A stretch of 64,000 bases of DNA. Origin: Adiantum capillus-veneris. Taxonomy: Eukaryota > Streptophyta > Polypodiopsida > Polypodiales > Pteridaceae. The notes beneath the pieces were generated by a model. It had not been told where the DNA came from and ran no database searches. It saw only the letters and a program-made list of their open reading frames with translations. The DNA lies in NCBI GenBank assembly GCA_014529385.2, contig CM043948.1, positions 21,699,951 through 21,763,950 on the forward strand, read 5' to 3'. Shown here piece by piece: positions 11,770-23,346 of the stretch (positions within the stretch are counted from its first letter, which is position 1; the number at the start of each line of letters is the position of its first letter). Made by a program: the position numbers and the translations under genes.

Positions 11770-13945
11770 TATGATCCTTAGATGGTGAGTGATCTAGTGA
11801 TGGTGAGTGATCTAGTGCGTATTTAGAGCGTTCTTTTCCAAAGATTTGTCTCTTCATTCCATTTACACATTATCAGTGAAGCAGATAGACACGAGGTTTA
11901 GTGTTTGATAGAGTCTAGAAGTCGAGGACTTGCTAGATCTATTCTTGAGAAGTAAATAGGGTTGTGAGTGAGATAGCCAAAAGCATTTCATTCTCCGATT
12001 TTCTCTATGATTTTAAAGTGCTATTCCGTTTTTCGTTATGACTTTAGTTTGTTCCTTGTGTTTTTTTTGTTTCACGTTTCATTTTAGTACTTAGGAGTAG
12101 GGTAAGTAGAAACTACAACCATCAAATTTGGGCTAAAAGATTGAGAGAAAAAAGAGTGAAAACCATATTTTGGCCGAAATGACCATAACTCTGAAATTCT
12201 AAAAATTTGATGGTGGTAGAGAGCTCAAAAGTGATCCAAATTCAAAAAATTGTGAATCAAGGGCATCAACAGACTCTCTAGAAGCAATATGAAAAGTTTG
12301 GCCACAATCTGTGGAGGAACATGGATCGCGATCCATGTACCGCATACCATTTTTTATGAAAAGTAATCAGTGACATTGTGCATCATTGCGACACTGCTCT
12401 TATCAAGTTTTCTTGAAAGAAAAACTCAAAAATTACATCAGAATTGGCTATTAGAGCAAAAACAGCAAAACAGGCATTGCAGACACAAAATTGGGCAAAT
12501 CTTGAGATTTTGGGATCCAAATTCAAAAAGGGGTGAGATTTGGCTTCTACAAGGCATAAAGAACCTGCAGAACCAAATTCATGAAAAAATGCTACCAAAC
12601 ATGGATCACGATCCATGTACCTTTTTGGCATTTGGGGTTGATATTTGACAAGTACATCCCTGATAACATTTGGAACAACTTTGCCAAAAAGCACCATGTC
12701 AAAAAATTGAAAAAAGTTGGTCAAAATAGCCAAATACAGAAACTAGTCCAAAACCGCAGGACAGACAGAAGAACTTGCTTTTGAATGACAAAACCTAGTC
12801 CAAATCCAAAACTTTTGATACCATTGCATCTAGTAAACATGCTAATTCTGATGGTACCAAGAAATGTTAGTTTGGCTTCCAAACATGGATCGCGATCCAT
12901 GTACCTCATGAAAAAAATTTGAAATTTTTTTGGTTGACATTTGAGCAATAAGTAGCTGAGACATAGACAAACAACTTTCCCAAAAGAACCATATGCAAAA
13001 AAGTTGTAAAAAGTTGTTTTGGGAAAATTCAAGTCCAAAAGTGGTGGAACATGGATCGCGATCCATGTACCCTTGAGAAATTTTTGGCAGAAACTTTTTC
13101 AGCCTATAGCAGATACCATTGTGAACAAAACTCCCCAAAGAAATTTTGTCAAAAAAGTCATCAAAAGTGCCATAAACTATTCAAGGTGAAAACCCTAAAC
13201 AGACATGTGGATTGACTTTTGCCTTACCTAAACAAGTCCAAATCACACAAAAACCATATAGCGGGGATCATGAGACCAAGGACAAGTTGTGTGCCAAGTT
13301 TCGGTTCAATCTGACACATAGGTACATGGATCGCGATCCATGTTCCTTTGTCACATATTGATACCAAACTTGTGTCATAGCTAGAGGACATCACAAGGAG
13401 TCTAGTGGTCTTTTCAAAATTGAATTTGGACACCAAAAACCAAACCAAAATCCCTGAACTGCCAAGTACTCTGACAAAGTGCCAAAACTGACCTAATCTT
13501 CAACCGAGAGGTCCATTTTCAAAAATTTTGACACCATATGACCTACTAATCATGTTAAATTTGATGGTACCAAGAGAAGTCAATTTGGGCTCAAAACATG
13601 GATCTCGATCCATGCTCCCATAGTGATAGCTTGACCTTAAAATTTCCAGATCAGTAGTGCATACATAAGAAAACATATCCCCAAGTCCAATTTTGGAAAA
13701 AATTGAGCAAATTTGGGTCAAAAGAGAGCAAAACAGGTGACAGATAGAAAATCATAGTACAGACTTAGTGCTGGCCATTTGACTTGTCAAACCAAGTCCA
13801 AATTCAAAAAGATTTGAGATTTAGCTTGTGGACATAGTCAGGAACAAACTCCTAAGAGGACAAGTCCAAAGGTGGTTGAACATGGATCACGATCCATGTA
13901 CCTCAACCTCAAAATTTGATGAAAATTGGTATATAGTCTGCATAT

Positions 13946-14101
13946 TGTAATGTGCTGTTACAGAAGAGAGAATACACCAAATGAGCCTGCCTCTTACACG
14001 AGAGTGCCACCCTTAATATTCCAAGTGCCAGGTACATACCAAGAGATGAACTGTTACATTCTGTTAGTCTGTTAGAAGGGCTCGCGTGAGGGGACGCCAC
14101 A
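13946..14101 (-). repeat. 3' LTR of family C
   Basis: Matches 18270-18425 at all but one of 156 positions (GCCACCC here, GCCGCCC there). Such a short LTR is unusual for plant Ty3 elements. Confidence 0.97.
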
Positions 14102-14110
14102 CCTCCCCCC

Positions 14111-17100
14111 TTAGGCCGGATGAGTTGCAGGAGCAGTGTAACGCTTGATCCGACACACGTGTGCGGTAGTGACAGAGCCGTTACTCAACCTTTGAAGGTG
14201 GTATGTATTTGTACGTAGGCGGCGCACGACTTTATAGGGACCTACCCACCGATGCATAAGGGATTCGCTGAGACCAGGGCGGCGCAAGGGGTAATAGACT
14301 GAGACAAGGTCGCCATCTGCATACTCCATGAAGTGTCTGTTATTATCGTATGAACGTTGCTGGCCTTGTTGTGCCTTTAAGAGGTTGAGAAGTAGAGCTT
14401 GCCGAAGAACGGGTTGGACCTGAGATAGGTAAGAGAGCCAATCCTGAGCGTCTTGGTGGCGAGGTTCCACTTGCAGCGTGTTGATGTCTGGTGGGAATCG
14501 AGGATCTCGACCATAGAGGGCGCGGAACGGACTGACTCTTGTGGACTCCTGGACAGAAGTATTGTACGCATGTACAACATAGGGTAAGGCTTCATCCCAA
14601 TGTTGATGGAGTGGGTCGACATAGGCAGCCAACATCTGTTTGAGTGTGCGATTCATGCGCTCTGTCAGTCCATTCGTTTGTGGATGATAAGGGGAGGAGA
14701 AAACCTGGGTGATGCCTAAGCACTTGGTTAGAACTTCCATGACTTCACTACGGAATTGAGGACCCTGATCAGAAAGGACCTGCTGAGGGCAGCCATGCCT
14801 GAAAATGATGTTATGAAGGAGCGCAGAAGCAACAGTTGTGGCTGAAGCATTGGGGAGAGCTTGTGCTTTGCACCAACGTGTTAAGTAGTCCATCATGACT
14901 AGAACATAACGGTTACCCGAGACGGATGTAGGAAATGGACCCACAAGATCCCAGCCTATCAACTCAAATGGAGTTGATACTCTGATGGGTTCCAAGTAAC
15001 TGGGTTTCTGGAGGGGGTTTTTGACCTGTTGACATTGAGGGCATTGTTGTAAGAATGTAGAGACATGCTGGCGCATCTTTGGCCAGTAATGGTGCTGGCG
15101 AAGATTATGCAAGACACGATGGAAACCTAGGTGACCAAAGAGGGGATGACTATGGAAATAGGCTATGTAATGTGTTTGGAGCTGTTGTGGCACATAAATG
15201 CGAGGAGGGGCTTGTGGTTGGATATAATGGAGGAGATTTTTGATGAGGACAAACTGCTTTTGATGGCGATGTGGGCTAGGAGATCTTATGTTGTGTATAA
15301 TGGACTGCACCTGAGGATCTTGTTGTTGAAGTTGTGGGAGGTTATAGGGATTGATTGGGAAGGATGGTTGGAGAGTTTGGGTGTGTTGCAAGTGAGGATT
15401 GCGAGAGAGACCGTCCGCTATGAGATTATGAGAGCCACGACGATAGCTAATGGTGAAAGAATATGACTGTAAAAAGAGTGCCCAGCGAAGAAGCCGGCCA
15501 GGCGGATGGGTTTTCTTAAGCAGAGAAATAATTGGCTGATGATCAGTTTCGACAGTGACTGAGGTACCATGTAAGTAGGGGTGAAATTTAGAGAAGGCCC
15601 ATACAATCGCGAGCAGCTCTTTCTCTGTAGTGGAGTAATTTTGCTATGTAAGGGTCAGGGCGCGGCTAATAAATGAAATGGGTTGCCAATGACCATGGTC
15701 ATTTTGTTGGAGAAGCGCAGCCCCCAAACCAGTATTAGAAGCATCAGTTTGGAGAAGGAATGGTTTATCAAAGTTAGGATGGGCTAGAAGAGCGGAGTTT
15801 TGAATGACTGTTTTGAGATTATTGAAGCTCGCTTGGCAGGCAGGGGACCAAAGAAAAGGGGTATTTTTCTTCAAAAGTGATCGGAGTGGGTGTGTGAGCT
15901 TGGCTAAGTTAGGGATGAACCTGAGAGAAAATGTGGCCATTCCCAAGAAGCTCTGCAGGGATTTCTTATTTGCTGGTGTAGGAAATTGCTGGACTGCAAT
16001 GACTTTGGCTGGATCCATTTGGAGACCATCGGCCGAAATGATGAAGCCTAAAAACTTCAGCTTTGTTGATTCCCACCTGCATTTTTTTAGTTGAAGTTGC
16101 AGATTATACCTGTGTAGTCTTTGAAGAACTTCTCTGAGGACCTGCAGGTGGTGTTCTCAAGTCGGGGTGTGGATCAGAATGTCGTCAAGATATACCACCA
16201 CTACTTGTTGTTGAATAAGATCCTGAAAAATGAAATTGGTTGTCCGTTGAAAAGTGCTTGGAGAATCTGAGAGGCCAAATGGCATCCTGGTGAATTCATA
16301 TAGACCGTTGGGTGTCCTGAAAGCAGTTTTATGGGCATCCTTCGGATTAAGAGGAATTTGCCAATATCCAGAGGCCAGATCCAATGAGGTGAAGTAGCGA
16401 GATTTCCCTAATTGGTCAAGTAGATCATCAAGGCGAGGAAGTGGAAAAACATCATGCTGAGTGACCCTGTTGAGAGGACGGTAATCCACACAAAAGCGAA
16501 GAGACCCATCATCTTTCCTCACGAGATGGGGTTCAGCTGCCCAATAGCTACATGAAGGGCGGATGACACCTCGGGCGAGCATATCAGCTACTGCATTGTT
16601 AAGAGCTGCAATCTCCTTTGGTGAGCGCCGTCGCATCGCCATTTTGATTGGAGACGAAGAGCCAGTACGAATTGAGTGAGTGATTGGAAGGTTAATTGTG
16701 TTTTGTTTGGACCCTTTGTGAAAAAGAGAAGGAATAGATGCAAGAAGTGTGTGTATGTCTCTAGTACGTTGTGTGATGTCTTGGACAATGGCTTGTGTGT
16801 GTACGAAGTTAGGTCCTTCAGCTGAGTAAAGGAAGGGAATGGGCAGAGACTGAGGAAAACTCAAATGGTGGGTTTCAAAGTCTAAGTGGGCTTTGGTTTT
16901 GACAAACCAGTCACAACCAAGAGAGAGGAAATAGTTGCCTAGGTAGGATATAGAACTCATGCTGTAGAGTGTGGTGTCCTATGTTGAAGGTGCAAGTGGC
17001 TAGCTTCTCTGAGTGATATAGTGTATTGTTGTCACCAAACAAGACAGAAATGGGGGAAGTGGGACGAATTGGAAGATCTAACAGGGTTACTAAGTGTTCA

Positions 17101-17183
17101 CTAATGGAAGAAATGGTACTGCCAGAGTCTAAGAGTGCCTCTTGTGATGTGTTTCCTATGTTTACTAGAGTGGAACATACCAT
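14111..17183 (-). pseudogene. Family C pol: protease, RT, RNase H, integrase
   Basis: Reads leftward. The protease frame at 17183-16911 has ALLDSGSTIS, an intact Asp-Ser-Gly active site. A frameshift near 16960 leads into the RT frame, which has FCVDYRPLNR, SLDLASGYWQI and the catalytic VYLDDIL. TGA at 16157-16159 interrupts the frame after RT; CGA is the likely original codon. The frame continues through the connection domain and RNase H (LLQTDASNTGLGAALL) to a TAG at 15644-15646 (probably CAG originally), then to RNase H remains and integrase at 15391-14111. Integrase keeps the zinc-binding His/Cys set (GHLGFHR, HHYW, CPQCQ) and the catalytic acidic residues in GWDLVGPF, SDQGPQF and TNGLTERMN. 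The stop codons look like C-to-T decay. Apart from these three lesions the polyprotein is complete, so it was recently active. Confidence 0.93.
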
Positions 17184-17242
17184 TCGTTGGGAAGTTTGTA
17201 TTGCTTGGTATTGCGGATGGGCCCCTTCCTCACTCCATCCGC

Positions 17243-18217
17243 TTAAATGTTTTTCGGAAGGGCGGAAAGTTCTGCTGAAGTGGCCATCTCCACCTGAACA
17301 TTTTGCACCTGGTTTTGAGACTGACGTCGCCTACAGTGCCTTCGAATATGGCCATATGCATTGCAGAAGAAACATCTTGGCCGTCCCTGAGAATCCCTGT
17401 CAGGTAGATTCCTTCTAGAATTGAACTGGGTATTCTGGATGTCAATTTCCATGGGTGTTGGGTGTTCTTGGGGAATCCGGACATGAAGGGGAGTCGGTAG
17501 TAATGGTGCAGAACTAGATTCCATGACATTGGAGCTTTCTATGCGCTGGGCTATTTGAATGGCGTCATGGAAAGATTTGGGGCCTTGATCTCGTACCCGA
17601 CAGGCAATATCATGCTGAAGCCTTGGCCAGAGGAAGTAGAGTTTCATGTCCTCCGACATGGATGCATCAGCACGCAAGAGGAGTTGATTTAGCTTGACCG
17701 CAAATTGTGCCACAGGTTCACCTTGCTGTTGTCGCAGTGCATGTAACTGCTGCAACGCCGATTGTGTAAGGTTATGTTGGGCAAAGCTTTGAACGGGAAG
17801 CTGTCGGAGGAGTGGCCAATCATGCTTCACCTGGTCAGATTGCTGTACATACCATGTAGCTGCCACCCCTTCAAGTAATGTGCGTACCTCTTTTGCCCTC
17901 CGTGTGTCTTCCCAATTGTGGTAATCTGCAACATTAGTGAAATGATATAACCAGGTGAGGATGTCTTCTGACGGGAGACCTGAAAAGGGTTTCGGTCGAA
18001 CCTTGGGGTCTGAGCGATTGCTAGCCGAGTGTTGATTAGAGAGGAACCCTACCAGAGATTGATTCGTGTGGTTAATCTGCAGTAGAATATTAGAGAGGGC
18101 AGCAAACATGTGATCCATGTTAGACAAGGTGGGCTCAGAGGAGTATTCAGGATGCATAGCAGCATCCATGTACTGAGGAGAAAAGGGTGTATCACGTGGA
18201 GATGTGGGCCTGCTCAT
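17243..18217 (-). CDS. Family C Gag
   Basis: 324 residues from the ATG at 18217, which lies 52 bp inside the 5' LTR and so is the natural first start. The central Gag domain includes ILTWLYHFTNVADYH, ATWYVQQS and a helical part ending near RVRDQGPKSFHDAIQIAQRI. One zinc knuckle near the C-terminus, CFFCNAYGHIRRHC, has the canonical CX2CX4HX4C spacing. Gag packages the element RNA into particles. The frame is intact. Protease begins in another frame just after the stop, so pol expression would need a frameshift or an ancestral fusion. Confidence 0.93.
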   Translation of the reverse strand: MSRPTSPRDTPFSPQYMDAAMHPEYSSEPTLSNMDHMFAALSNILLQINHTNQSLVGFLSNQHSASNRSDPKVRPKPFSGLPSEDILTWLYHFTNVADYHNWEDTRRAKEVRTLLEGVAATWYVQQSDQVKHDWPLLRQLPVQSFAQHNLTQSALQQLHALRQQQGEPVAQFAVKLNQLLLRADASMSEDMKLYFLWPRLQHDIACRVRDQGPKSFHDAIQIAQRIESSNVMESSSAPLLPTPLHVRIPQEHPTPMEIDIQNTQFNSRRNLPDRDSQGRPRCFFCNAYGHIRRHCRRRQSQNQVQNVQVEMATSAELSALPKNI

Positions 18218-18269
18218 GGCGTTGTGAGAGAAGCAAGAAAATGAAGGGGCTGCCTGTCAACTCCACCAA

Positions 18270-18425
18270 TGTAATGTGCTGTTACAGAAGAGAGAATACA
18301 CCAAATGAGCCTGCCTCTTACACGAGAGTGCCGCCCTTAATATTCCAAGTGCCAGGTACATACCAAGAGATGAACTGTTACATTCTGTTAGTCTGTTAGA
18401 AGGGCTCGCGTGAGGGGACGCCACA
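18270..18425 (-). repeat. 5' LTR of family C
   Basis: 156 bp. Just inside it (minus strand, from 18268) is TGGTGGAGTTGACAGG. It starts with the expected TGG of a primer site but does not match the initiator-Met or tRNA-Asp sites used elsewhere in this window. Confidence 0.97.
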
Positions 18426-18929
18426 ATATAACCTTGTCTACACACATGCAAAATTTGGGAAAAAAAACTTGACAGGGAACATAGATCGCGATCCATGTAC
18501 CTCTCAACATGGTGGGGTTATCTAACTTGGTGATCTTGTAGACATACTTGAGAACATCCCAAATCCCATTTTTGACCTAAAAATACCTTTGGGAGGCCAA
18601 GATACAAGCCAAAGTTCCTGTGTTTTGGTCGTGAGACTGTTTTGAGTGTTGTTTCAAGTGCAGTTTACCAAAAGTGCTCTAACTTTTGATAGACAACTCC
18701 AAATTGAGTCAGGTATAGCTAGGAAGAAAGCTTGCGATCAATAGCAAATTTTCCTAGGTTTTCTAAATCCAAAGTTTTAGGGTACCCCAAGACCAGGTTT
18801 CAAAAAACCAAAAAAGTCACAAATTCCTTACTTTTGAGAGATCTTACCAAGAGCAAAAAGGGATAAGTTGCAATAAGCCAAAGTGAGATTGTGAAGGACT
18901 ATCTTGAGAGTTTTGAGTGAGCCTTAACC

Positions 18930-20941
18930 ATGACAAATAATATACCACCAGGGTTCTCTACTCCACTCGGAGACATGAAAAACGCAAGAAACGCCGCAAT
19001 GCCAACAACATGGGGATTCAAACAATACATAGAGGAGATGCATCCTCTGATCAACAAAACCGAACGTGAGATTCATCAAAGCCAATGAATCCATGAGAGT
19101 GCTTACAGATTATGCTCATGATGGCTTATATAGATTCACAAATAGAGATCCATACATCTTCTACGAGTGTGTAGAGCCCTATGCTAGAGAGTTGACCACC
19201 CATAAGAACCTCTATGCCTTCACTATACAGATGCCCACGAAGTGCAAGCTTTGATGGTAGATAAGTATGGACGTGAGTACAAACTTGTTGATCCAATTGA
19301 CTTAGAACAATACACATACAAGGGTACTCCAATCTCTACTTACTTTCAGTCAATAACGATGCCAAACGACATATTAAAGAGGATTCCACCATGATTTTTT
19401 CCAAGACTAGAGGAGAGGTCGAGAGACATCTTTCTAAAAGACCAAAAATTGGCTAGATTGGTGACTAAACCACAACGATTAAGACCATACCGAGTGGCTC
19501 AATGTCTCAAGACAAAGTACACTGGGTCAGGATATCCATATGCTCATCTCTCACTCTTCAAACAAGTTTTGAGAGCTGAACAAATCACAGATTTTCATAC
19601 TCAATATGAGGGATTTGGGTTAACATTGGAAGGAGCAGCCTTGACTTGGTTCCAACCATTGAATAGGGATGATTTACCGAACATAGCACAACTCTTGCAA
19701 GAATTCACGGAGGAGTTCTCGAAAAGGGGAATCAAACACAACACAGTGTCCCAAATCTACTCTTTCAAACAGAAAAAGAACAAAAGAGTGAAGAAAGATT
19801 ATCTTTGCTTCAAACAATACATCGAGAGATGTCCTACACGAGAGCTACCGCAAGATGAGAGATTATCAGTTCTCTTCATTGAGGGCTTAAAAAATGAAAC
19901 TCTCAAAAAGGACCTACATTTGAAAGGATGAACGACGTTTGATCAAGTCACTAGAGAAGCTCTATATCTAGTTGAAAATTGTCACGCCTATGGAGAGGTG
20001 ACTGAAGATACAGACAACGCGACTAGTAGTGCTTCATCTCCGAAGAGAGAATCAACAACAAAGAGAGTGTTCAAACTCCTTGGGAACCAATCATTGATCA
20101 AGCGGTCCAGGGGGTAATTAGAAGAATAAACCAAGGCTACAAACAAAACTTTAATGTATGACTGCCTCAATTGAGGATATGTAATACTTGTGGAGGGGAT
20201 TACCCCACTCCATGGTGTAGCACTCAGCCAAAGCCACAATGTGTTCTAGGGAAACGACCACCTCTTTTGAATGATGGTAGAGTAGTAGTCAACTATGCTC
20301 AACCAATGTATGTGCCACAACCCATGAGAAATCAGTACTCTGATGCTAATACTCTCATGTTCATAGCCAATCATGAGTATGGTTCAAAGAACATCCTCAC
20401 AAAGCAAGAACAACCATTGACTGGATCACCAGCTATAAAACAAGAAGGTCCATGCTATGAATGTGGAGGTGATCATTGGGCACAAAGTTGTCCAAACAAG
20501 GGTCCACAAATCGAATTATTTGTATTTTGTGAACGTTGTGGGATAGACCATCTATGCCAGCATTGTGCTAAGAATCCACACTACAACGGGAAAGCAACAA
20601 TGAATTTTGTAGGCGTGATGCCTTCTTCAAGCGAATCCGAGGTAGAACCCGCCATTCCTTTGAACGTGATGACTCGAGCTCAAGCTCAAGAAGCTGCCAA
20701 AAACAAACCAGTTGAAGAAGCCACATTGCCTGTTCAAATAGAAATTGAGAACATATCGGTGAGAGCTTTTGGAAGAAGATCATGGAAAGCCAAACGAGAC
20801 AAAATGAAAGCGAAGAGGTTGAAGGAGAAAGCTGCTTTGGAAACTAGATTAAATCAAAAAAGAGAGCAGCTTAGACAAGAGCAAGAAAGGAACAAAAACA
20901 CAAAGGGACCTAAAGAGTCAAAGACTAACTTGGGAGGTTGA
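18930..20941 (+). pseudogene. Family A Gag with zinc-knuckle motifs
   Basis: The ATG at 18930 (MTNNIPPGFSTPLGDMKNAR) opens a frame that ends at 19080 and resumes in another frame. The conserved Gag core is at 19449-19931 (LTLEGAALTWFQPL, LLQEFTEEFSKRG, then LPQDERLSVLFIEGLKNETL). A stop at 19929 and further breaks near 20115-20165 follow. The frame at 20171-20941 carries three Cys-rich motifs with X3 rather than X4 spacing: CNTCGGDYPTPWC (His replaced by Tyr), CYECGGDHWAQSC and CERCGIDHLCQHC. A lysine/arginine/glutamate-rich tail follows. The same frame reads on after the TGA at 20939-20941 to about 21140, where a shift leads into the protease-like frame. Role: capsid and RNA packaging. Damaged by several stops and shifts. 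Confidence 0.85.
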
Positions 20942-21141
20942 GTCTTGGTCGACAAAGTCTTTGAACCCTTGGATGCAATCTTGAAAGCTTATGATTCTAG
21001 GTTAAAGACCAGCCAAACCCAAGAGGATAGATGGCTGACGTATCCTCATCTAGGGTATGAAAAAGAGAGGTTTCAAATGTGTAAGGAGCTCATCCAAAAG
21101 GCCCAAGCTCTTAGGAACCACATGTTCGGAATGCTCCAAAA

Positions 21142-23346
21142 ATGCACGTGCTAATCTATGATAAAGTCCAAGAATTGAAGAGCCAGGGTATTGTAAATAG
21201 AGACCAGGAAGAGCCGGAAGTTGAGGCACCTTTAGATACAAGGGAAGTAGCCAATACCACAGATGGGGTGGGCTCACAAGCAGTGATGCCTATTCCAAAG
21301 GTAGAAGAACCGTGGCCACAATCCTTATGGGAATCGATTAGAAACCGAAAAGATGGTAGTGCTACCTTACAGTCAGCACCTACCCCTGAGATAAACATGG
21401 ATCACGAATTTTTCCCAAGAGATATACGATCTTTATATGGGGATGTCGGGTCTATCGCATCTGAAGAGAGTAAACCACGCTCTCTAAAGACTTTGCTATC
21501 TTTCATAGGAGAACTTGAAACAATATCGGAGGTTAAAATGGTACCTTCTCAATGGAAAGCCACAACAAAAAGGATGGATATCAAGAGCTTGCATGAATTG
21601 ATGTCTTCTCCTATACAATGCACACTTTATCTCTCAGAGTTGCTAAAAATTAGATCGCATATATGGGACCAAATGGGCAAAAACATGGAAAAGATAGGCT
21701 TGAAAATCCCTTCACATGACCAGTTTGCAGACAAAAACATGGATGACACCTTGCCTAAGAAGCCACAGACAAAGCCAGTACCAGTAAATAAGGTGGGTGA
21801 CTACTGTGAAGGCGAAGAAGGAAACACCACCTTACCACTTGAGTACAAAGGAGTAAATACGGTTGCTATATTAGATAGTGGGGCAAGAATTACCATTGCA
21901 ACCAAAGAAGTATGGAAAAAATGGGGAAAGCCTGCTCTTACCAAATCTCGGATGAAATTGCAATTAGCAGATGGATACATGGAGAAACCAATTGGAATAT
22001 TAGAACAAATCATTGTATCCTCGTATGGCATAGAGTATGAGCACACCTTTGACATAATGAATTTTGATAAGAGCAGCAACTTTGATATCATATTGGGCAG
22101 ACCATTCATGCGTCAGCTCAAAATGGTACAAGATTGGGGCTATGACTACATATACCTAAGACACAAGGATGTCACCACAAAGATCAGTGTCACAGACCAT
22201 AGTTATGAAGATGTGGAACAAACCCCTGGGGAGGAATTAAACTCCACAACTGACCAAGAAGAAGAAATACCTGCTTGGTTGCATAACAAAGCTCAATATT
22301 GGACATGTGGAGCTTCTAAGGGTGGTAGTTTGAAAAAAGACGATTGCATTCATGATAGGTCAGCACAAGGCGAGACATATGTACCAGAGCCTTTTTCAGA
22401 GGAGTTATTTGAACCCTTTGGATGGGATCAAATACTTGCGACTCTTGATGTCTGCATAAATGAGGTGACATACACCAAATTTTGTGATGAAGATGGCTAC
22501 GAGATAACTCCCTTATTTACGATAAAGGTGTTGAAGGAAGCTAATGAAGTTTGTGAGTATGAAAGTATAAAAAGTGAGATAGATGGCTACGACTTGGAGC
22601 ATGATGCCAAAGTGCACATGAAGGAAGCAGAGCAACAACGAGAATATGTCATCGTTGACATACCTGAAGAATTGCCAGAAGCTGTTTCAAAGAAGTTGAC
22701 TATAGAAAAAGCGCAAATGAAAGCAGATGAAGGAGAAAAATTTCCAAGTTCAACGTCAAATGTTCAACAAATGCAAGATCAAAAGAAGAACAGGGATAAG
22801 AACGAAGATCGATTGTCTCCTACGATGATCAAATTCAGCATATGTGGAGAAATAGGACTCAAAATCACATGTTCAGCTATGATAGATCCAAAAGCAACAA
22901 AGAATCTAATGTTTTATGATATGTGGATAATGATGGGGAAGCCGCCAATCATAGAGCTAGAGGAGATAGTGAACACAAGTTCTGAAACGGTAATTCCTAG
23001 CTTTGGTATGGCAAAAGCCGTACTCAAGTTGAGTACTGGGGAGTACAAAGATACTTTCCACATAATTGAATCCCATCACATCAAGGAGAGTCTAGTCTTG
23101 ACAGGAAGCTGGAGGAACATCTTCTTTCGACAACAAACAAAATCTTTAGCAATGACAACGGTAAGACTCTATGAAGCTTCTCAAATCCATGCGGAGAATA
23201 AATCGCCAACTATCGCGGAAAAAGGTAACGCAAAGGTAAACAGTGAAGTATATCAACCTCGCAAGACGACTTTACCTTCAACGAGCCTACATCAAACTTC
23301 CAACGAAGCCTCTACATCAAGAGCCAAACCATCAACAATGCAATGA
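21142..23346 (+). CDS. Family A protein with two retropepsin-like domains
   Basis: An open frame of 734 residues; its start is arbitrary because the frame probably continued from Gag. Around residues 230-350 is a retropepsin-like domain: VAILDSGARITI with the Asp-Ser-Gly active site, then FDIILGRPFMRQLK corresponding to the conserved ILG region. Around residues 560-680 a second, similarly built domain occurs (KFSICGEIGLKITCSAMIDPKATKN... split by the usual loop, then LVLTGSWRN). Its active site reads Ile-Asp-Pro-Lys, so it is probably non-catalytic. Acidic linkers lie between them. Reverse transcriptase should follow the protease in Ty3 order, but the frame ends and none is found. An old antisense relative lies at 6640-7440. 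Likely role: Gag maturation and perhaps a structural domain. Expression today is doubtful. Confidence 0.8.
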   Translation: MHVLIYDKVQELKSQGIVNRDQEEPEVEAPLDTREVANTTDGVGSQAVMPIPKVEEPWPQSLWESIRNRKDGSATLQSAPTPEINMDHEFFPRDIRSLYGDVGSIASEESKPRSLKTLLSFIGELETISEVKMVPSQWKATTKRMDIKSLHELMSSPIQCTLYLSELLKIRSHIWDQMGKNMEKIGLKIPSHDQFADKNMDDTLPKKPQTKPVPVNKVGDYCEGEEGNTTLPLEYKGVNTVAILDSGARITIATKEVWKKWGKPALTKSRMKLQLADGYMEKPIGILEQIIVSSYGIEYEHTFDIMNFDKSSNFDIILGRPFMRQLKMVQDWGYDYIYLRHKDVTTKISVTDHSYEDVEQTPGEELNSTTDQEEEIPAWLHNKAQYWTCGASKGGSLKKDDCIHDRSAQGETYVPEPFSEELFEPFGWDQILATLDVCINEVTYTKFCDEDGYEITPLFTIKVLKEANEVCEYESIKSEIDGYDLEHDAKVHMKEAEQQREYVIVDIPEELPEAVSKKLTIEKAQMKADEGEKFPSSTSNVQQMQDQKKNRDKNEDRLSPTMIKFSICGEIGLKITCSAMIDPKATKNLMFYDMWIMMGKPPIIELEEIVNTSSETVIPSFGMAKAVLKLSTGEYKDTFHIIESHHIKESLVLTGSWRNIFFRQQTKSLAMTTVRLYEASQIHAENKSPTIAEKGNAKVNSEVYQPRKTTLPSTSLHQTSNEASTSRAKPSTMQ

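Larger units (their letters stand above)
13946..18425 (-). mobile_element. Young Ty3/gypsy element, family C
   Basis: A complete 4480-bp element inserted antisense into the leader of the family A element. Its LTRs (13946-14101 and 18270-18425, 156 bp each) differ at one position, and it is flanked by the 4-bp duplication ATAT (13942-13945 and 18426-18429). Gene order on the minus strand is gag, protease, reverse transcriptase, RNase H, integrase. There is no chromodomain after the integrase. A purine tract (AAGGGGGGAGG) immediately precedes the 3' LTR. Coding damage is light: two in-frame stops in pol and one frameshift at the protease/RT junction. Confidence 0.95.
12320..18497. repeat. Eight palindromic leader repeats, about 280-bp spacing
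   Basis: The 18-bp core CATGGATCGCGATCCATG occurs at 12320, 12884, 13050 and 13325. Near-copies with one change are at 12600 and 13881 (TCACGA centre), 13597 (TCTCGA centre) and 18480 (CATAGATC...). The palindrome extends by four more bases on each side (GGWA...TWCC), giving a 26-bp dyad. Start-to-start spacings are 280, 284, 166, 275, 272 and 284. The last copy is 115 bp further on once the family C insertion is removed. The DNA between the dyads is weakly alike from unit to unit (runs such as AAAAAGTTG and AGTCCAAA), so this is a diverged tandem array. It lies between the primer site and gag. Function unknown; protein-binding dyads or RNA hairpins in the leader are possible. Confidence 0.9.

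Noticed and set aside
12383-13721. Several overlapping minus-strand open frames containing the peptide YMDRDPC
   Set aside because: The peptide is simply the translation of the repeated palindrome. Frames differ from unit to unit and show no domain.
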